This document shows, piece by piece, positions 9,910 to 19,320 of a DNA stretch of 64,000 nt. Every line of letters starts with the position of its first letter. Within the stretch, counting starts at the first letter, position 1. The DNA is from Crassaminicella indica (GTDB taxonomy: Bacteria; Bacillota; Clostridia; Peptostreptococcales; Thermotaleaceae). The notes under the pieces are model-generated. The model saw only the letters and a list, made by a program, of their open reading frames with translations, was not told the origin of the DNA and ran no database searches. The translations under genes and the position numbers were made by a program. The stretch covers positions 1,364,001 through 1,428,000 of the forward strand of contig NZ_CP078093.1 in assembly GCF_019203185.1 (NCBI RefSeq), read 5' to 3'.

Positions 9910-10857
9910 ATGATTGAGATAGAAAAGCCAAAAATTGAGTGTGTAGAACTAAGTGAAGACAATACGTATGGGAAGTTTGTTGTTGAACCTTTAGAGAGAG
10001 GTTATGGGATTACATTAGGAAATAGCCTAAGAAGAATATTGTTATCATCTCTTCCTGGTGTTGCAGTTACATCTGTTAAGGTTGAGGGCGTACTTCACGA
10101 ATTTTCTACAGTTCCAGGAGTAAAAGAAGATCTTACAGAAATCATCTTAAATCTAAAAGAATTATCTGCAAAAATTCATTCTAATGAACCAAAGGTTGCG
10201 AGAATTGAAGCTCAAGGCCCAGGAGTGGTAACTGCAGGTGATATTATTGCAGATGCAGATGTGGAAATATTAAATTCTGATCTTCATATTGCAACTTTAG
10301 AAGATGATGCAAAATTAGTGATGGAAATATCACTTTCTAAGGGTAGAGGATATGTTCCAGCAGAGAATAATAAGACACTAGGAATGCCTATAGGTGTGAT
10401 CCCTGTTGATTCTATCTATACTCCTGTTAGAAAAGTTAGTTATCACGTGGAAAATACAAGAGTTGGGCAAGTTACAGATTATGACAAGCTTACTCTAGAA
10501 ATATGGACGGATGGTAGTATAAAACCAGATGAAGGTGTTTCTTTAGGTGCTAAAATCATGAATGATCACTTAAGATTATTCATTGATTTAACAGATCACG
10601 TAGATAATGTGGAGATTATGGTAGAAAAAGAAGAAGACAAGAAAGAAAAAGTAATGGAAATGACCATTGAAGAGCTTGAACTTTCGGTAAGATCATATAA
10701 CTGTCTAAAAAGAGCTGGAATTAATACAGTAGAAGAGCTTACTCAAAAATCAGAAGAAGATATGATGAAGGTAAGAAATCTAGGTAAGAAATCCCTTGAA
10801 GAAGTACAGCACAAACTACAGGAACTTGGTTTGAGCTTAAAACCTAGTGAAGAATAG
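9910..10857 (+). CDS. rpoA: RNA polymerase alpha subunit
   Basis: Alpha dimerises to nucleate RNA polymerase and contacts upstream promoter DNA and activators. The N-terminal domain (about residues 1-230) has [16 protein letters not shown]. After an acidic/Lys linker, the C-terminal domain (about 245-310) has [19 protein letters not shown] and the KNLG-like [12 protein letters not shown]. 315 residues, normal. AAGGAGGG precedes the ATG. Confidence 0.98.
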   Translation: MIEIEKPKIECVELSEDNTYGKFVVEPLERGYGITLGNSLRRILLSSLPGVAVTSVKVEGVLHEFSTVPGVKEDLTEIILNLKELSAKIHSNEPKVARIEAQGPGVVTAGDIIADADVEILNSDLHIATLEDDAKLVMEISLSKGRGYVPAENNKTLGMPIGVIPVDSIYTPVRKVSYHVENTRVGQVTDYDKLTLEIWTDGSIKPDEGVSLGAKIMNDHLRLFIDLTDHVDNVEIMVEKEEDKKEKVMEMTIEELELSVRSYNCLKRAGINTVEELTQKSEEDMMKVRNLGKKSLEEVQHKLQELGLSLKPSEE

Positions 10858-10881
10858 TATAGGTCGAAGGAGGGAAAAGAC

Positions 10882-11223
10882 ATGGCAGGACATCGTAAAT
10901 TAGGCCGTCCAACAGGTCATAGAAAGCTAATGCTAAGAAATCTTGTTACAAGCCTGTTAAAAGAAGGACGTATCAAAACTACTGAAACAAGAGCAAAAGA
11001 AACGCGTAAGCTTGCAGAAAAGATGATTACTCTTGGAAAAAGAGGAGATTTACATGCAAGACGTCAAGCACTTGCTTTCATATTAGATGAAACAGTAGTA
11101 AAAAAGGTATTTGATGAATTAGCTCCAAAGTATCAAGATAGAAATGGTGGATATACAAGAATATTAAAGCTAGGACCTCGTAGAGGGGACGCTGCTGAAA
11201 TGGTTATTATAGAATTAGTATAA
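10882..11223 (+). CDS. rplQ: 50S ribosomal protein L17
   Basis: L17 sits near the peptide exit tunnel. The 113-residue product begins [20 protein letters not shown] and is full length. GGAGGG precedes the ATG. It is the last gene of the ribosomal cluster and is followed by a terminator. Confidence 0.97.
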   Translation: MAGHRKLGRPTGHRKLMLRNLVTSLLKEGRIKTTETRAKETRKLAEKMITLGKRGDLHARRQALAFILDETVVKKVFDELAPKYQDRNGGYTRILKLGPRRGDAAEMVIIELV

Positions 11224-11231
11224 GAAAGTAA

Positions 11232-11266
11232 GGGATTAAGTGAATAACTTAGTCCCTTTTATTTTT
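11232..11266 (+). terminator. Rho-independent terminator after rplQ
   Basis: GGGATTAAGT (11232-11241) pairs with ACTTAGTCCC (11247-11256) through ten pairs, one a G-T wobble, with a five-base loop, followed by a T-rich tail. It closes the ribosomal protein cluster. Confidence 0.85.
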
Positions 11267-11305
11267 ATATTTGTAAACATTTGTTGATAAAAAGGGAACA
11301 ATCTA

Positions 11306-11334
11306 TTGGTATTCTACAAAATAAGAGGTATAAT
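11306..11334 (+). promoter_or_regulatory. Sigma-A-type promoter for ecfA1
   Basis: TTGGTA (11306-11311), a 17-base spacer, and a perfect TATAAT (11329-11334) lie 34 bases before the ecfA1 start, after the rplQ terminator. Confidence 0.65.
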
Positions 11335-11367
11335 ATATAGGAATAATGTATGAATGAGGTTGATTCA

Positions 11368-12204
11368 ATGAAAAATATTATAAAAATACATGATTTAGTT
11401 TATGAATACAGAAAAGATGAAGAAGAAAAGGTTCAGGCACTAAAAAAAGTTTCATTAAATGTAAAAAAAGGTGAATTTTTAGTAGTTATTGGACATAATG
11501 GTTCTGGGAAGTCAACGATGGCAAAACATATGAATGCCTTACTTCTTCCAAGTGGTGGTAAGGTTTATGTAAAAGGATTAGATACATTAGAGGAAAAAAA
11601 TACTTGGGAGATACGACAAACTGCAGGAATGGTATTTCAAAATCCTGATAATCAGATTGTAGCAACTATTGTAGAAGAAGATGTGGCCTTTGGGCTTGAG
11701 AACTTAGGGATTGAGCCAGAAGAGATTCGAAAAAGAGTAGAAGAAGCATTAAAGACTGTAGATATGATAGAATTTAGAAAAAAAGGACCTCATTTATTAT
11801 CAGGAGGACAAAAACAAAGAATTGCCATTGCTGGGGTTATTGCGATGAAACCCGAATGTATTATTTTTGATGAGCCTACGGCAATGCTTGATCCAGTGGG
11901 AAGAAAAGAGGTTATGGATACGATTTTAAAGCTGAATAAACAAGAAGGTATTACTATTGTTCATATTACTCACTTTATGGATGAAGCTGTAAATGCGGAT
12001 CGGATTGTTGTAATGGAGGAAGGAAATATAGTCTTAGAAGGAACACCAAAAGAAGTATTTTCACAAGTAGATACCTTAAAAAAATTAGGATTAGATGTAC
12101 CTCAGATAACGGAGCTTGCACATCAGCTTAAAAAAGAAGGCATGAATATTCCAACAAATATATTAACAATAGATGAGATGGTGAATTACTTATGTCAATT
12201 ATAA
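11368..12204 (+). CDS. ecfA1: ECF transporter ATPase EcfA1
   Basis: One of two ATPases of the energy-coupling-factor module that powers vitamin/cofactor uptake by exchangeable S components. It shows Walker [10 protein letters not shown], the Q-loop VFQNPDNQ, signature LLSGGQKQR, Walker [13 protein letters not shown] and the switch His (HITHFMDE). I chose ATG 11368, seven bases after GAGGT, over ATG 11350. The end overlaps ecfA2 by 13 bases, implying coupled translation. No S-component gene is adjacent, so this is a shared group II module. Confidence 0.93.
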   Translation: MKNIIKIHDLVYEYRKDEEEKVQALKKVSLNVKKGEFLVVIGHNGSGKSTMAKHMNALLLPSGGKVYVKGLDTLEEKNTWEIRQTAGMVFQNPDNQIVATIVEEDVAFGLENLGIEPEEIRKRVEEALKTVDMIEFRKKGPHLLSGGQKQRIAIAGVIAMKPECIIFDEPTAMLDPVGRKEVMDTILKLNKQEGITIVHITHFMDEAVNADRIVVMEEGNIVLEGTPKEVFSQVDTLKKLGLDVPQITELAHQLKKEGMNIPTNILTIDEMVNYLCQL

Positions 12205-13043
12205 TTGAAAATTTAACGCATGTATATAATGCAAATAGTCCGTTTGAATCAACTGCACTCAACAATATAAATATAACAATTGAAAAGGGAGAATTTATAG
12301 GTCTTATTGGGCATACTGGTTCGGGGAAATCTACACTTACTCAGCATTTAAATGGTCTTCTTAAACCTACATCTGGGAAAATAATCATTAATGGATTTGA
12401 TATTACTAAAAAAGATGTATCGTTAAAAGAAATAAGACGAAAAGTTGGTCTTGTATTTCAATATCCAGAGCATCAGCTTTTTGAAGAAACTGTTTATAAG
12501 GATGTAGCCTTTGGACCGAAAAATTTAGGACTTAATGATTCTGAAATAGAAAATAGAGTAAAAGAAGCTATTGAACTCGTTGGATTATCTTATAATGAAA
12601 TAAAGGAGCGATCTCCTTTTGAACTTAGTGGAGGACAAAAAAGAAGAGTAGCTATAGCAGGCGTCATTGCTATGAAGCCAGAAATATTAATATTAGATGA
12701 ACCTACTGCAGGTCTTGACCCTAAAGCTCGTGATGAAGTATTAAATCAAATAAAAGAGCTTCATAAAAAATATAAAATGACTATTATTTTAGTATCCCAT
12801 AGCATGGAGGACATTGCAAGATTGGTAGATAGAATTATTGTAATGCATAAAGGAAATATAGCATTAACAGGAAAGCCTAGTGAGGTTTTTAAGAATGTAG
12901 AGCTTCTAAAAAGTATTGGACTTTTGGTACCTCAAATTACCTATCTGATGAAAAAATTGAGAGCTATGGGAATGTCAGTAAGAGAAGAAGTTTTTACGGT
13001 AGAAGATGCAAAAAATGAAATATTAAAAATGATAGGGAGATAG
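12192..13043 (+). CDS. ecfA2: ECF transporter ATPase EcfA2
   Basis: Second ATPase of the ECF module, 283 residues. It shows Walker [11 protein letters not shown]-loop [14 protein letters not shown] (typical of EcfA2), signature ELSGGQKRR, Walker [13 protein letters not shown] and the switch His (VSHSMED). It starts inside the end of ecfA1 and is followed five bases later by ecfT. Confidence 0.93.
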   Translation: MSIIIENLTHVYNANSPFESTALNNINITIEKGEFIGLIGHTGSGKSTLTQHLNGLLKPTSGKIIINGFDITKKDVSLKEIRRKVGLVFQYPEHQLFEETVYKDVAFGPKNLGLNDSEIENRVKEAIELVGLSYNEIKERSPFELSGGQKRRVAIAGVIAMKPEILILDEPTAGLDPKARDEVLNQIKELHKKYKMTIILVSHSMEDIARLVDRIIVMHKGNIALTGKPSEVFKNVELLKSIGLLVPQITYLMKKLRAMGMSVREEVFTVEDAKNEILKMIGR

Positions 13044-13048
13044 GCGAA

Positions 13049-13846
13049 ATGTTAAGAGATATTACAATAGGACAATACTATCCAACAAACTCAGTCATAC
13101 ACCGATTAGATCCAAGAGTAAAAATTGTCTCAACATTTATATATATTGCTTCACTATTTATTGTGAAAGATTTTTTTGCATATAGTTATATATTGTTTTT
13201 TTTAGGAACAACCATTTTTTTATCAAAAGTACCTTTTAAATATATGCTAAAAGGTCTTAAACCATTGTTTTTAATAATTATTCTTACCTTTAGTATGAAT
13301 ATTTTTATGACAAAAGGAGAAATAATATATCAATTAGGCCCATTAGATATTACCTTAGAAGGTATCCATCAGGCCGTATTTATGGCTACAAGATTGATAT
13401 TATTAATTGTTGGAACATCTATTTTAACTCTTACAACATCACCTATACAGCTTACAGATGGTATAGAAAAGCTCCTTAATCCATTTAAAAAAATTGGTGT
13501 GCCTGCTCATGAGCTTGCTATGATGATGACTATAGCTTTAAGATTTATACCTACACTTTTAGAAGAGACGGATAAGATTATGAAAGCGCAAATGGCAAGA
13601 GGAGCAGATTTTGAGAGTGGGAATATATTAAGTCGTGCAAAGAGTCTAGTCCCTTTATTAGTACCTCTTTTTATCAGTGCTTTTAGAAGAGCAGATGAAC
13701 TAGCAATGGCAATGGAGGCAAGGTGCTATAGAGGTGGCGAAAACAGAACGAGAATGAGAGAGCTAATGCTTCATAAAAGAGATTTTGTAACTGGTATAGT
13801 TACAGCAATCCTATTAATAGCTGTAATTTTAGATCGTTTTATATAA
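13049..13846 (+). CDS. ecfT: ECF transporter transmembrane protein EcfT
   Basis: The membrane scaffold coupling EcfA1/A2 to S components. The 265-residue product has several hydrophobic segments and the two cytosolic coupling-helix motifs of the family, visible as AQMARGADF and MEARCYRGGENR (Ala-Arg-Gly/Ala-Arg-X). Completes the operon before truA. Confidence 0.93.
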   Translation: MLRDITIGQYYPTNSVIHRLDPRVKIVSTFIYIASLFIVKDFFAYSYILFFLGTTIFLSKVPFKYMLKGLKPLFLIIILTFSMNIFMTKGEIIYQLGPLDITLEGIHQAVFMATRLILLIVGTSILTLTTSPIQLTDGIEKLLNPFKKIGVPAHELAMMMTIALRFIPTLLEETDKIMKAQMARGADFESGNILSRAKSLVPLLVPLFISAFRRADELAMAMEARCYRGGENRTRMRELMLHKRDFVTGIVTAILLIAVILDRFI

Positions 13847-13872
13847 AAAAGTATAAATTATTTATAAAATAG

Positions 13873-13896
13873 AACCTTGATCGTTTGAACGAACTA
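13873..13896 (-). repeat. Short degenerate match to the palindromic repeat at 60421-60517
   Basis: About 23 bases, AACCTT..GTTTGAACGAA, match the reverse complement of the loop region of the 60-kb repeat with three mismatches. It lies in the 89-base gap between ecfT and truA. The match is short, so this is a weak call. Confidence 0.3.
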
Positions 13897-13935
13897 AGCA
13901 AATTTTAGAAAAGATCTATGATAAAGGTGAAGGAT

Positions 13936-14688
13936 ATGAAAAATGTAAAATTAATTATAGAATATGATGGTACAAATTTTAGTGGTTGGCAGATACAGCC
14001 AAATGCTAGAACTGTGCAGGAAGTGATTGAAAAATCACTAGAGAAAATAATGAAGAAGCCTGTAAAGATTAATGGTTCAGGTAGAACAGATGCAGGAGTT
14101 CATGCTTTAGGACAGGTAGCAAATTTTTGTGAGAAATTTAGCATTCCTGTTGAAAAAATTCCTTTAGCATTAAATGCCTTATTACCAAAGGAAATCTCAA
14201 TTAAGAATGCGATAGAAGTTCCTAAAGACTTTCATGCTAGATATAATGCTGTTGGGAAAGAGTATATTTATAAAATCTATAATGGAGCGATAAGAAGTCC
14301 AATACTTCGAAATTATACATATTTTGTTCCTAAGCCTTTAAATATAGAAAAAATGAAAATGGCTTGTGATTATTTTGTTGGAGAACATGATTTTAAAGGC
14401 TTTATGGCATCTAAAAGTGGTGTAGTAGATACTATAAGAAATATTTATGCTTTACAGGTTTATAAAAAAGATGAAATATTAATTATTAAAGCAATAGGAA
14501 ATGGGTTTTTATACAATATGGTAAGAATAATAGCAGGGACTTTAGTAGATGTAGGAATAGGTAAAATAAAAGTAGAAGATATTCCATATATTATAAAAAG
14601 TGGAAAAAGGGAAAAAGCAGGTCATACAGCACCACCTCAAGGATTATATCTATCAAAAGTTTTTTATCAACTGCCTATTATTCCTTGA
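13936..14688 (+). CDS. truA: tRNA pseudouridine(38-40) synthase TruA
   Basis: Converts uridines 38-40 of the tRNA anticodon stem to pseudouridine. The catalytic Asp is in NGSGRTDAGVHALGQV. Other family blocks are YDGTNFSGWQIQP and FLYNMVRIIAGTL. I prefer ATG 13936 with AGGTGAAGG upstream to ATG 13918. The ecfA1-ecfA2-ecfT-truA-rplM-rpsI order is widespread in Firmicutes. The stop codon overlaps the -35 box of the rplM promoter. Confidence 0.95.
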   Translation: MKNVKLIIEYDGTNFSGWQIQPNARTVQEVIEKSLEKIMKKPVKINGSGRTDAGVHALGQVANFCEKFSIPVEKIPLALNALLPKEISIKNAIEVPKDFHARYNAVGKEYIYKIYNGAIRSPILRNYTYFVPKPLNIEKMKMACDYFVGEHDFKGFMASKSGVVDTIRNIYALQVYKKDEILIIKAIGNGFLYNMVRIIAGTLVDVGIGKIKVEDIPYIIKSGKREKAGHTAPPQGLYLSKVFYQLPIIP

Positions 14689-14713
14689 CACACACGGATA
14701 CATGTAATATAAT
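14685..14713 (+). promoter_or_regulatory. Consensus sigma-A promoter of rplM-rpsI
   Basis: A perfect TTGACA (14685-14690), a 17-base spacer and a perfect TATAAT (14708-14713). The -35 hexamer shares bases with the truA stop codon. Confidence 0.9.
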
Positions 14714-14719
14714 ATTTGG

Positions 14720-14808
14720 GTAATGTGCATATTAAAAAAACCACTAGCCCCGGTTTTTTTAAATATAGACGCGATAGATTATGAAAAGAAGTGTTAGGAG
14801 GGAAACAC
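14720..14808 (+). promoter_or_regulatory. rplM 5' leader, candidate L13 autoregulatory leader
   Basis: After the promoter comes a GC-poor segment with AAAAAAACC (14734-14742) pairing with GGTTTTTTT (14752-14760), a terminator-like hairpin ahead of the gene. Firmicutes are known to carry an L13 leader RNA at this position. The match here is by position and hairpin only; a covariance-model search would be needed. Confidence 0.5.
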
Positions 14809-15237
14809 ATGAAATCATTCGTTGCTAAGCCACATGAAGTAGAAAGAAAGAGGTATGTAGTAGACGCTGAGGGAAAAAGATTAGGTCGCTTAGCTTCACA
14901 AATTGCAGCAATTCTAAGAGGAAAAAATAAACCAACATATACACCACACGTTGACACAGGAGATTATGTAATTGTGATCAATGCAGAAAAGGTTGAAGTA
15001 ACTGGAAAGAAAATGGATCAAAAGATGTACAGACATCATACAGGTTATGTAGGTCATATGAAAGAAATGACTTATAAGCAAATGCTACAAAAGCATCCTG
15101 AAAGAATTATTGAATTCGCAGTAAAGGGTATGCTTCCAAAAAACAGCTTAGGAAGAAAAATGTTTAAGAAATTAAAAGTATACAGCGGTTCTGAGCATAA
15201 TCATGAAGCTCAAAAGCCAGAAACTTTAGATATATAA
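14809..15237 (+). CDS. rplM: 50S ribosomal protein L13
   Basis: L13 is an early 50S assembly protein. The 142-residue product has [20 protein letters not shown] and [22 protein letters not shown] 14809 follows TTAGGAGGG; the in-frame upstream Met at 14791 lies in the leader. It precedes rpsI, the universal partner. Confidence 0.97.
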   Translation: MKSFVAKPHEVERKRYVVDAEGKRLGRLASQIAAILRGKNKPTYTPHVDTGDYVIVINAEKVEVTGKKMDQKMYRHHTGYVGHMKEMTYKQMLQKHPERIIEFAVKGMLPKNSLGRKMFKKLKVYSGSEHNHEAQKPETLDI

Positions 15238-15262
15238 GTTTGATGGGGAAGGAGGAAATATA

Positions 15263-15655
15263 ATGGCGAAAGTACAATACTACGGAACAGGTAGAAGAAA
15301 AACTTCTATTGCTAGAGTTAGATTAGTTCCAGGAGAAGGAAAAATCACAATCAATGGAAGAGATATAGATCAATACTTTGATTATGAAACATTAAAAAGA
15401 GACGTTAGAATGCCTCTTGTACTTACTGAAACTGAAGGTAAGTTTGACGTTATAGCAAAGGTTCATGGTGGTGGATTCACAGGACAAGCTGGAGCGTTAA
15501 GACATGGTATTTCAAGAGCTTTATTAAAAGCTGAAGGAGAGCTTAGACCAATCCTTAAAAAAGCAGGTTTCTTAACAAGAGATCCAAGAATGAAGGAAAG
15601 AAAGAAATACGGATTGAAAAAAGCAAGACGTGCACCACAGTTCTCCAAGAGATAA
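15263..15655 (+). CDS. rpsI: 30S ribosomal protein S9
   Basis: S9 reaches the P site with its C-terminal tail. The 130-residue product begins [19 protein letters not shown] and ends with the invariant [19 protein letters not shown] precedes the ATG. Last gene of this operon before the insertion-element remnants. Confidence 0.97.
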   Translation: MAKVQYYGTGRRKTSIARVRLVPGEGKITINGRDIDQYFDYETLKRDVRMPLVLTETEGKFDVIAKVHGGGFTGQAGALRHGISRALLKAEGELRPILKKAGFLTRDPRMKERKKYGLKKARRAPQFSKR

Positions 15656-15730
15656 TATTTTATCAATTACCAAACAAGTTTGCTTGGAATTACAAAGTAT
15701 GCTTGTTACGATATCAAAGCGTTGGGAGAA

Positions 15731-15880
15731 TGAACTGATACATGTCAAGTAGACAGGTAATTTAATTAAAATTATACACATATGGGTGCTTGATTTCGAT
15801 ATTCCATCGGAGTCAAGCATCCTAATTTTTTTTGATATCTTCTGTTGTTGTAGAATTCGATAAATTCGATAATCTTTTTT
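15731..15880 (-). mobile_element. IS3-family remnant: right end plus transposase OrfB C-terminus
   Basis: Bases 15731-15755 (TGAACTGA...GTCAAGTAGACA) resemble an IS3-family terminal repeat. Just inside, the minus strand from about 15880 to the stop at 15772 encodes a typical IS3 OrfB C-terminus with IIEFIEFYNNRRYQKKLGCL and TPMEYRNQ. The catalytic core, OrfA and the other end are missing, so it is dead. Confidence 0.8.
15784..15833 (+). terminator. Hairpin with T-run downstream of rpsI
   Basis: GGGTGCTTGA (15784-15793) pairs with TCAAGCATCC (15813-15822), with further inner pairing, followed by eight Ts at 15826-15833. It lies inside the IS3 remnant. As the first good hairpin after rpsI it probably terminates rplM-rpsI transcription. 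Confidence 0.6.
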
Positions 15881-15906
15881 TAGAGCTTCTAATGAAGAGA
15901 ATTTCT

Positions 15907-16255
15907 GTAACCGTCAAATATTTTCTGCCTAGTAGTTTGTACCTTACTTATGGAAGAAAAAATATCAAAAAGAAAGATCATCAGGTATTTCATGCTGTCA
16001 ACCTTAAAGAAAAAACTTCTAAAAACGTATCTACTACATCTACATCGTATCCAGCAAATAGTATTAAAATTGAGATAGGAAAAGCCAAAATATATATTCA
16101 AAATAATGACAAGGCTTCTCTATCATCCGTTTTGGAAGCGATTATGAGGACATGTTAAATATAGATATATAGATAAAATAGATATAGTATACTTAGCTTG
16201 TGGGACTACGGATCTTAGGAAAAGTATTGATGGATTAAGGTACCAAGCTTTATGA
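15907..16255 (+). mobile_element. IS66-family remnant: left end, TnpA tail and TnpB fragment
   Basis: Bases 15907-15949 match 57080-57122 at 41 of 43 positions and look like an IS66-family terminal region. A frame ending at 16158 carries a TnpA-like C-terminus (SIKIEIGKAKIYI). A shifted frame at 16172-16255 encodes a TnpB N-terminal fragment, IVYLACGTTDLRKSIDGL, the hallmark of IS66 orf2, then stops. TnpC and the right end are absent. The frame running from 15832 through this element is a chance fusion. Confidence 0.8.
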
Positions 16256-16383
16256 AATCGAAAAAAAGCTTAGAGAAGAGCATAGTGAAAAAGAAGATTA
16301 CTATAATATATGTTATAAAACAAGACTTATGATGAATTATTTGTATGGTATAATAAATATATACCAAAGAAGATGGTGATTAG

Positions 16384-17334
16384 ATGGGAAAAGATAGGAA
16401 ACTATATAATGAACATGATTTAGGATATAAACATATACTTTCACATAAAAAGAATTTCATAGATTTTTTAAAAAGCTTTGTAAAAAAAGAATGGGTAGAT
16501 ATAATAGAAGAAGAAAATTTAATACTAATAGATAAAGAATTTATACAAGAAGATTTTAAAGAGGAAGAAGCAGATATAGTATATAAAGTGAATATAGATG
16601 GAAAAGATGTAATATTTTATGTATTATTAGAGCTACAATCGAGAGTAGATTTTAGAATGCCAATAAGGCTCTTGATGTATATGACAGAGATATGGAGAGA
16701 TGAGCTTAAAAATACAGATGAAAATATCAAGAAGAGAAAAAATTATAGATTACCAGTAATAGTGCCGATAGTATTATACAATGGAAAGAATAAATGGACA
16801 GCAGTAAGAAGCTTTAAAGAAATATTAAATGGATATGAATTATTCGAAGAAAATGTTGTAAACTTTAAATATTTATTATTTGATGTAAATAGAATGGATA
16901 AGGAAGAATTATTTAATATAGCAAATGTAGTAAGTAGTGTATTTTTATTAGATCAAGATGTAGAAATAGAAGAAATAATAAAAAGACTTAAATTAATAGG
17001 AAGAATAATAAGAAGTAGTGCAACAAAGGAGCAGGAAAAATCGTTTAGAAGTTGGCTTTTAAATATATTTAAGAATAGATTTGAAGGAGAGAAAAGAGAG
17101 AATATATATAGATTACTGGTAGAAGTATCAGAAATGGAGGTGGATGATATGGTGAGCAATTTAGGAAGAAAGCTAGAAGAAGAATTTAATTATAGAGAAA
17201 AAAAGGGAATACAGCAAGGAAAGAAAGAAATGATAAGGAATTTATTACTATTAGGAGTAGATATTGAAAAAATTATAAAGGCATCAGAATTAAGTAAAGA
17301 AGATATAGAAAAAATAAAAAGAGAAATTAATTAA
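16384..17334 (+). CDS. Rpn-family recombination-promoting nuclease / PD-(D/E)XK putative transposase
   Basis: A 316-residue protein of the family related to E. coli RpnA/YhgA (transposase_31 type), DNA endonucleases reported to stimulate RecA-independent recombination. Near residues 63-90 the nuclease core is visible as EEADIVYKV followed by VLLELQS, the Asp and Glu-X-Gln positions of a PD-(D/E)XK fold. The C-terminus is charged and helical (GIQQGKKEMIRNLLLLGVD). Codon use is very A-rich. It directly follows IS66 debris, consistent with acquisition in a mobile hotspot; the gene itself appears intact. Confidence 0.8.
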   Translation: MGKDRKLYNEHDLGYKHILSHKKNFIDFLKSFVKKEWVDIIEEENLILIDKEFIQEDFKEEEADIVYKVNIDGKDVIFYVLLELQSRVDFRMPIRLLMYMTEIWRDELKNTDENIKKRKNYRLPVIVPIVLYNGKNKWTAVRSFKEILNGYELFEENVVNFKYLLFDVNRMDKEELFNIANVVSSVFLLDQDVEIEEIIKRLKLIGRIIRSSATKEQEKSFRSWLLNIFKNRFEGEKRENIYRLLVEVSEMEVDDMVSNLGRKLEEEFNYREKKGIQQGKKEMIRNLLLLGVDIEKIIKASELSKEDIEKIKREIN

Positions 17335-17336
17335 GT

Positions 17337-17540
17337 ATGACAGGTGAGCTAATAAAAGAGCATGGATATGATGATGAGATTTGTATTGATGAAGAAGGAA
17401 AAGAGTATATATGCATTATTAGATTGCAAGATAACAATATTGATCCTAACTATTTAGGAGAAAGGCTAATTAAATGGACTATGATTTTAAAAGAATTTAA
17501 AGACTATTATAGAAACTTGTATAGTAATGAAATGATATAG
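17337..17540 (+). CDS. Hypothetical 67-residue protein
   Basis: I do not recognise this acidic reading frame, which begins MTGELIKEHGYDDEICIDEE. It starts two bases after the Rpn stop but has no clear ribosome binding site. It could be coupled to the upstream gene, a remnant, or not a gene. The following 110 bases up to 17651 are AT-rich and show only a possible -10 (TATAAT) ahead of the next gene. Confidence 0.3.
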   Translation: MTGELIKEHGYDDEICIDEEGKEYICIIRLQDNNIDPNYLGERLIKWTMILKEFKDYYRNLYSNEMI

Positions 17541-17651
17541 AGATATGGGATATGAATTGGCAACTATCGAAAATGTTAATAAGAATTAAGGATTTACTAA
17601 AGAATGATACAATTATATATAATGATTGGTTGAGAAATGGAGAGGATGAGG

Positions 17652-18827
17652 GTGAAAGGCTGGTACCAAAAAAGAAAATTTGGGCATTATATGAATATAC
17701 TTATAGTTGTGATTCTTTCTATTGTATTTTATAAGTTTATGGATAATATGAATGATTTATATTCCTCTGTTTCCACGAAAATAGGAAAAATTGTAAATGT
17801 ATTAAAACCATTTATGGCATCTGTACTAATTGCATATATTTTAAACCCGATGGTGAAATGGTTTGAGCGCAATTTAGTAAACAAAGCTTTTAAGTTAAAT
17901 AAAAAAACAAAATATAATAGATTAATTAGTACGGTTTTAGTATTTATTATATTGATATTGATTATAGTTCTTATCATTTCTTGGGTTGTTCCAAGAATTG
18001 CTATGAGCATTAAGGATTTGTTGAGTACCTTCCCGACATTTATTGAAGAGCATGAACAAAGACTTGTAGCTTGGATTGATAATTTATATAAACATGATGT
18101 GTATGATATAGAAGGAGAATTGCGAAAAAATATTAATGAGCTGTTCCATAAAGGTAGTCAAATATTTAAAGCTAGTTTAACTAATCTGATGCTTAGTATT
18201 ATTGATATTACCTCAAGAACATTAAATATCCTTTTATCATTAGTAGTATCCTTTTATATTTTAATTGACAAGGATAAGTTATTAAAAGGTGCAGAAAGAT
18301 TATTAAGAGCATTGCTTGAGGATAAATATGTAGATAATTTTAAGAAATTTTGTAAAGAAGCAGATAATACCTTTGTAAAGTTTGTAATAGGAAAATCTAT
18401 TGATTCATTTATTATTGGAATAATAGCTTTAATAGTTCTATCTTTGATGAAAAGTCCATATACGTTGTTAATAGGAACAATTGTAATGGTTTCTAATATG
18501 ATTCCATATTTTGGACCTTTTATTGGTGCTATTATAGGATTTATTTTTGTAGCTTTTGTTAGCATAAAAAAAGCATTGTGGGTACTTTTTTTCCTATTTT
18601 TATTACAGCAATTTGACGGGTTATATTTAGGTCCTAAAATTTTAGGAGATAAAATGGGTGTTAGCCCACTTTGGATTATATTCTCCATTGTTTTAGGAGG
18701 AAGCTTATTCGGTGTCATTGGTATGTTTTTAGGTGTTCCTGCTATATCGGTTATAATCATGGCGATAAGGAGATTTATAGATAGAAGATTGGAAGAAAAG
18801 AAAAATAAAACATTGATCTCAAAATAA
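17652..18827 (+). CDS. AI-2E family transporter (TqsA/PerM-like membrane protein)
   Basis: A 391-residue polytopic protein with about eight hydrophobic segments and a soluble region between the third and fourth, as in the AI-2E exporter/PerM family. Motifs include FMASVLIAYILNPMVKW near the N-terminus, MVSNMIPYFGPFIGAIIG and the C-terminal GGSLFGVIGMFLGVPA. I chose GTG 17652 with GGAGAGG upstream; ATG 17637 is possible. Family members include quorum-signal exporters and Na+/H+ antiporters, so the substrate is open. Confidence 0.85.
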   Translation: MKGWYQKRKFGHYMNILIVVILSIVFYKFMDNMNDLYSSVSTKIGKIVNVLKPFMASVLIAYILNPMVKWFERNLVNKAFKLNKKTKYNRLISTVLVFIILILIIVLIISWVVPRIAMSIKDLLSTFPTFIEEHEQRLVAWIDNLYKHDVYDIEGELRKNINELFHKGSQIFKASLTNLMLSIIDITSRTLNILLSLVVSFYILIDKDKLLKGAERLLRALLEDKYVDNFKKFCKEADNTFVKFVIGKSIDSFIIGIIALIVLSLMKSPYTLLIGTIVMVSNMIPYFGPFIGAIIGFIFVAFVSIKKALWVLFFLFLLQQFDGLYLGPKILGDKMGVSPLWIIFSIVLGGSLFGVIGMFLGVPAISVIIMAIRRFIDRRLEEKKNKTLISK

Positions 18828-18852
18828 GTAGATGATAATCTCTGCTTTATTT
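18826..18852 (+). terminator. Weak terminator after the AI-2E family gene
   Basis: AAGTAGA (18826-18832) pairs with TCTGCTT (18841-18847) with one G-T pair, and TATTTTT follows. It overlaps the stop codon. Confidence 0.45.
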
Positions 18853-18892
18853 TTCCAATACTTGATCCTTTAGAAGGGGGAGAAATAAAATA

Positions 18893-19222
18893 ATGGATAA
18901 TTATACAGCTTTTAAGCAAATTAGTTTGCCAAAGTTAAATAATTTACAGCTAAGTCTTGAGTCTACTTGTTTAAAGCTAATGGAGGAAGCAGGAGAATTG
19001 GCACAGGCAATAGGAAAATTTAGAGGAATGAATGGTGAAAAAATACATCTAAAGGAGCAGGAAGTAGTGGAGATGATAAGTAAAGAGCTTTTAGATGTAG
19101 CACAGGTTGCTGTGTCTATGATGTTTGTACTTGAGGAAGAATATGGAATAAATATAAAGGAAAAGGTAGATGACCATATCAATAAGCTAGTAAAAAAAGG
19201 ATATATTAAAATAGAAAAATAG
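18893..19222 (+). CDS. MazG-like nucleotide pyrophosphohydrolase
   Basis: A 109-residue all-helical protein. The metal-binding EEAGELAQAIGK motif is followed by SKELLDVAQ, the ExxE...ExxD pattern of the MazG/dUTPase-like family that hydrolyses (d)NTPs to monophosphates. One domain only, the short clostridial form. GGGGGAG precedes the ATG and a terminator follows, so it is monocistronic. Confidence 0.8.
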   Translation: MDNYTAFKQISLPKLNNLQLSLESTCLKLMEEAGELAQAIGKFRGMNGEKIHLKEQEVVEMISKELLDVAQVAVSMMFVLEEEYGINIKEKVDDHINKLVKKGYIKIEK

Positions 19223-19237
19223 TATTAGGTTATAAAG

Positions 19238-19262
19238 CAGAGTGAAAACTCTGTTTTTTTTC
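19238..19262 (+). terminator. Rho-independent terminator after the MazG-like gene
   Basis: CAGAGT-GAAA-ACTCTG at 19238-19253 is a six-pair stem with a GAAA tetraloop, followed by a T-run. Confidence 0.85.
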
Positions 19263-19320
19263 ATATATTTTTTTCTATTGAATAAGATTAAATAGAAAAA
19301 AATAGGGAGGATTCAATAAG

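Noticed and set aside
9453-9962. A 169-codon minus-strand frame
   Set aside because: Antisense to rpsD and rpoA, both firmly identified.
15832-16158. A 108-codon plus-strand frame after rpsI
   Set aside because: It is a chance fusion: its start lies antisense to the IS3 transposase tail and its end is an IS66 TnpA remnant.
17552-17734. A 60-codon frame before the AI-2E family gene
   Set aside because: It overlaps the true start of that gene, and its N-terminal part lacks a ribosome binding site.
18254-18919. A 221-codon minus-strand frame
   Set aside because: Antisense shadow of the AI-2E family gene; its composition mirrors that of membrane helices read backwards.
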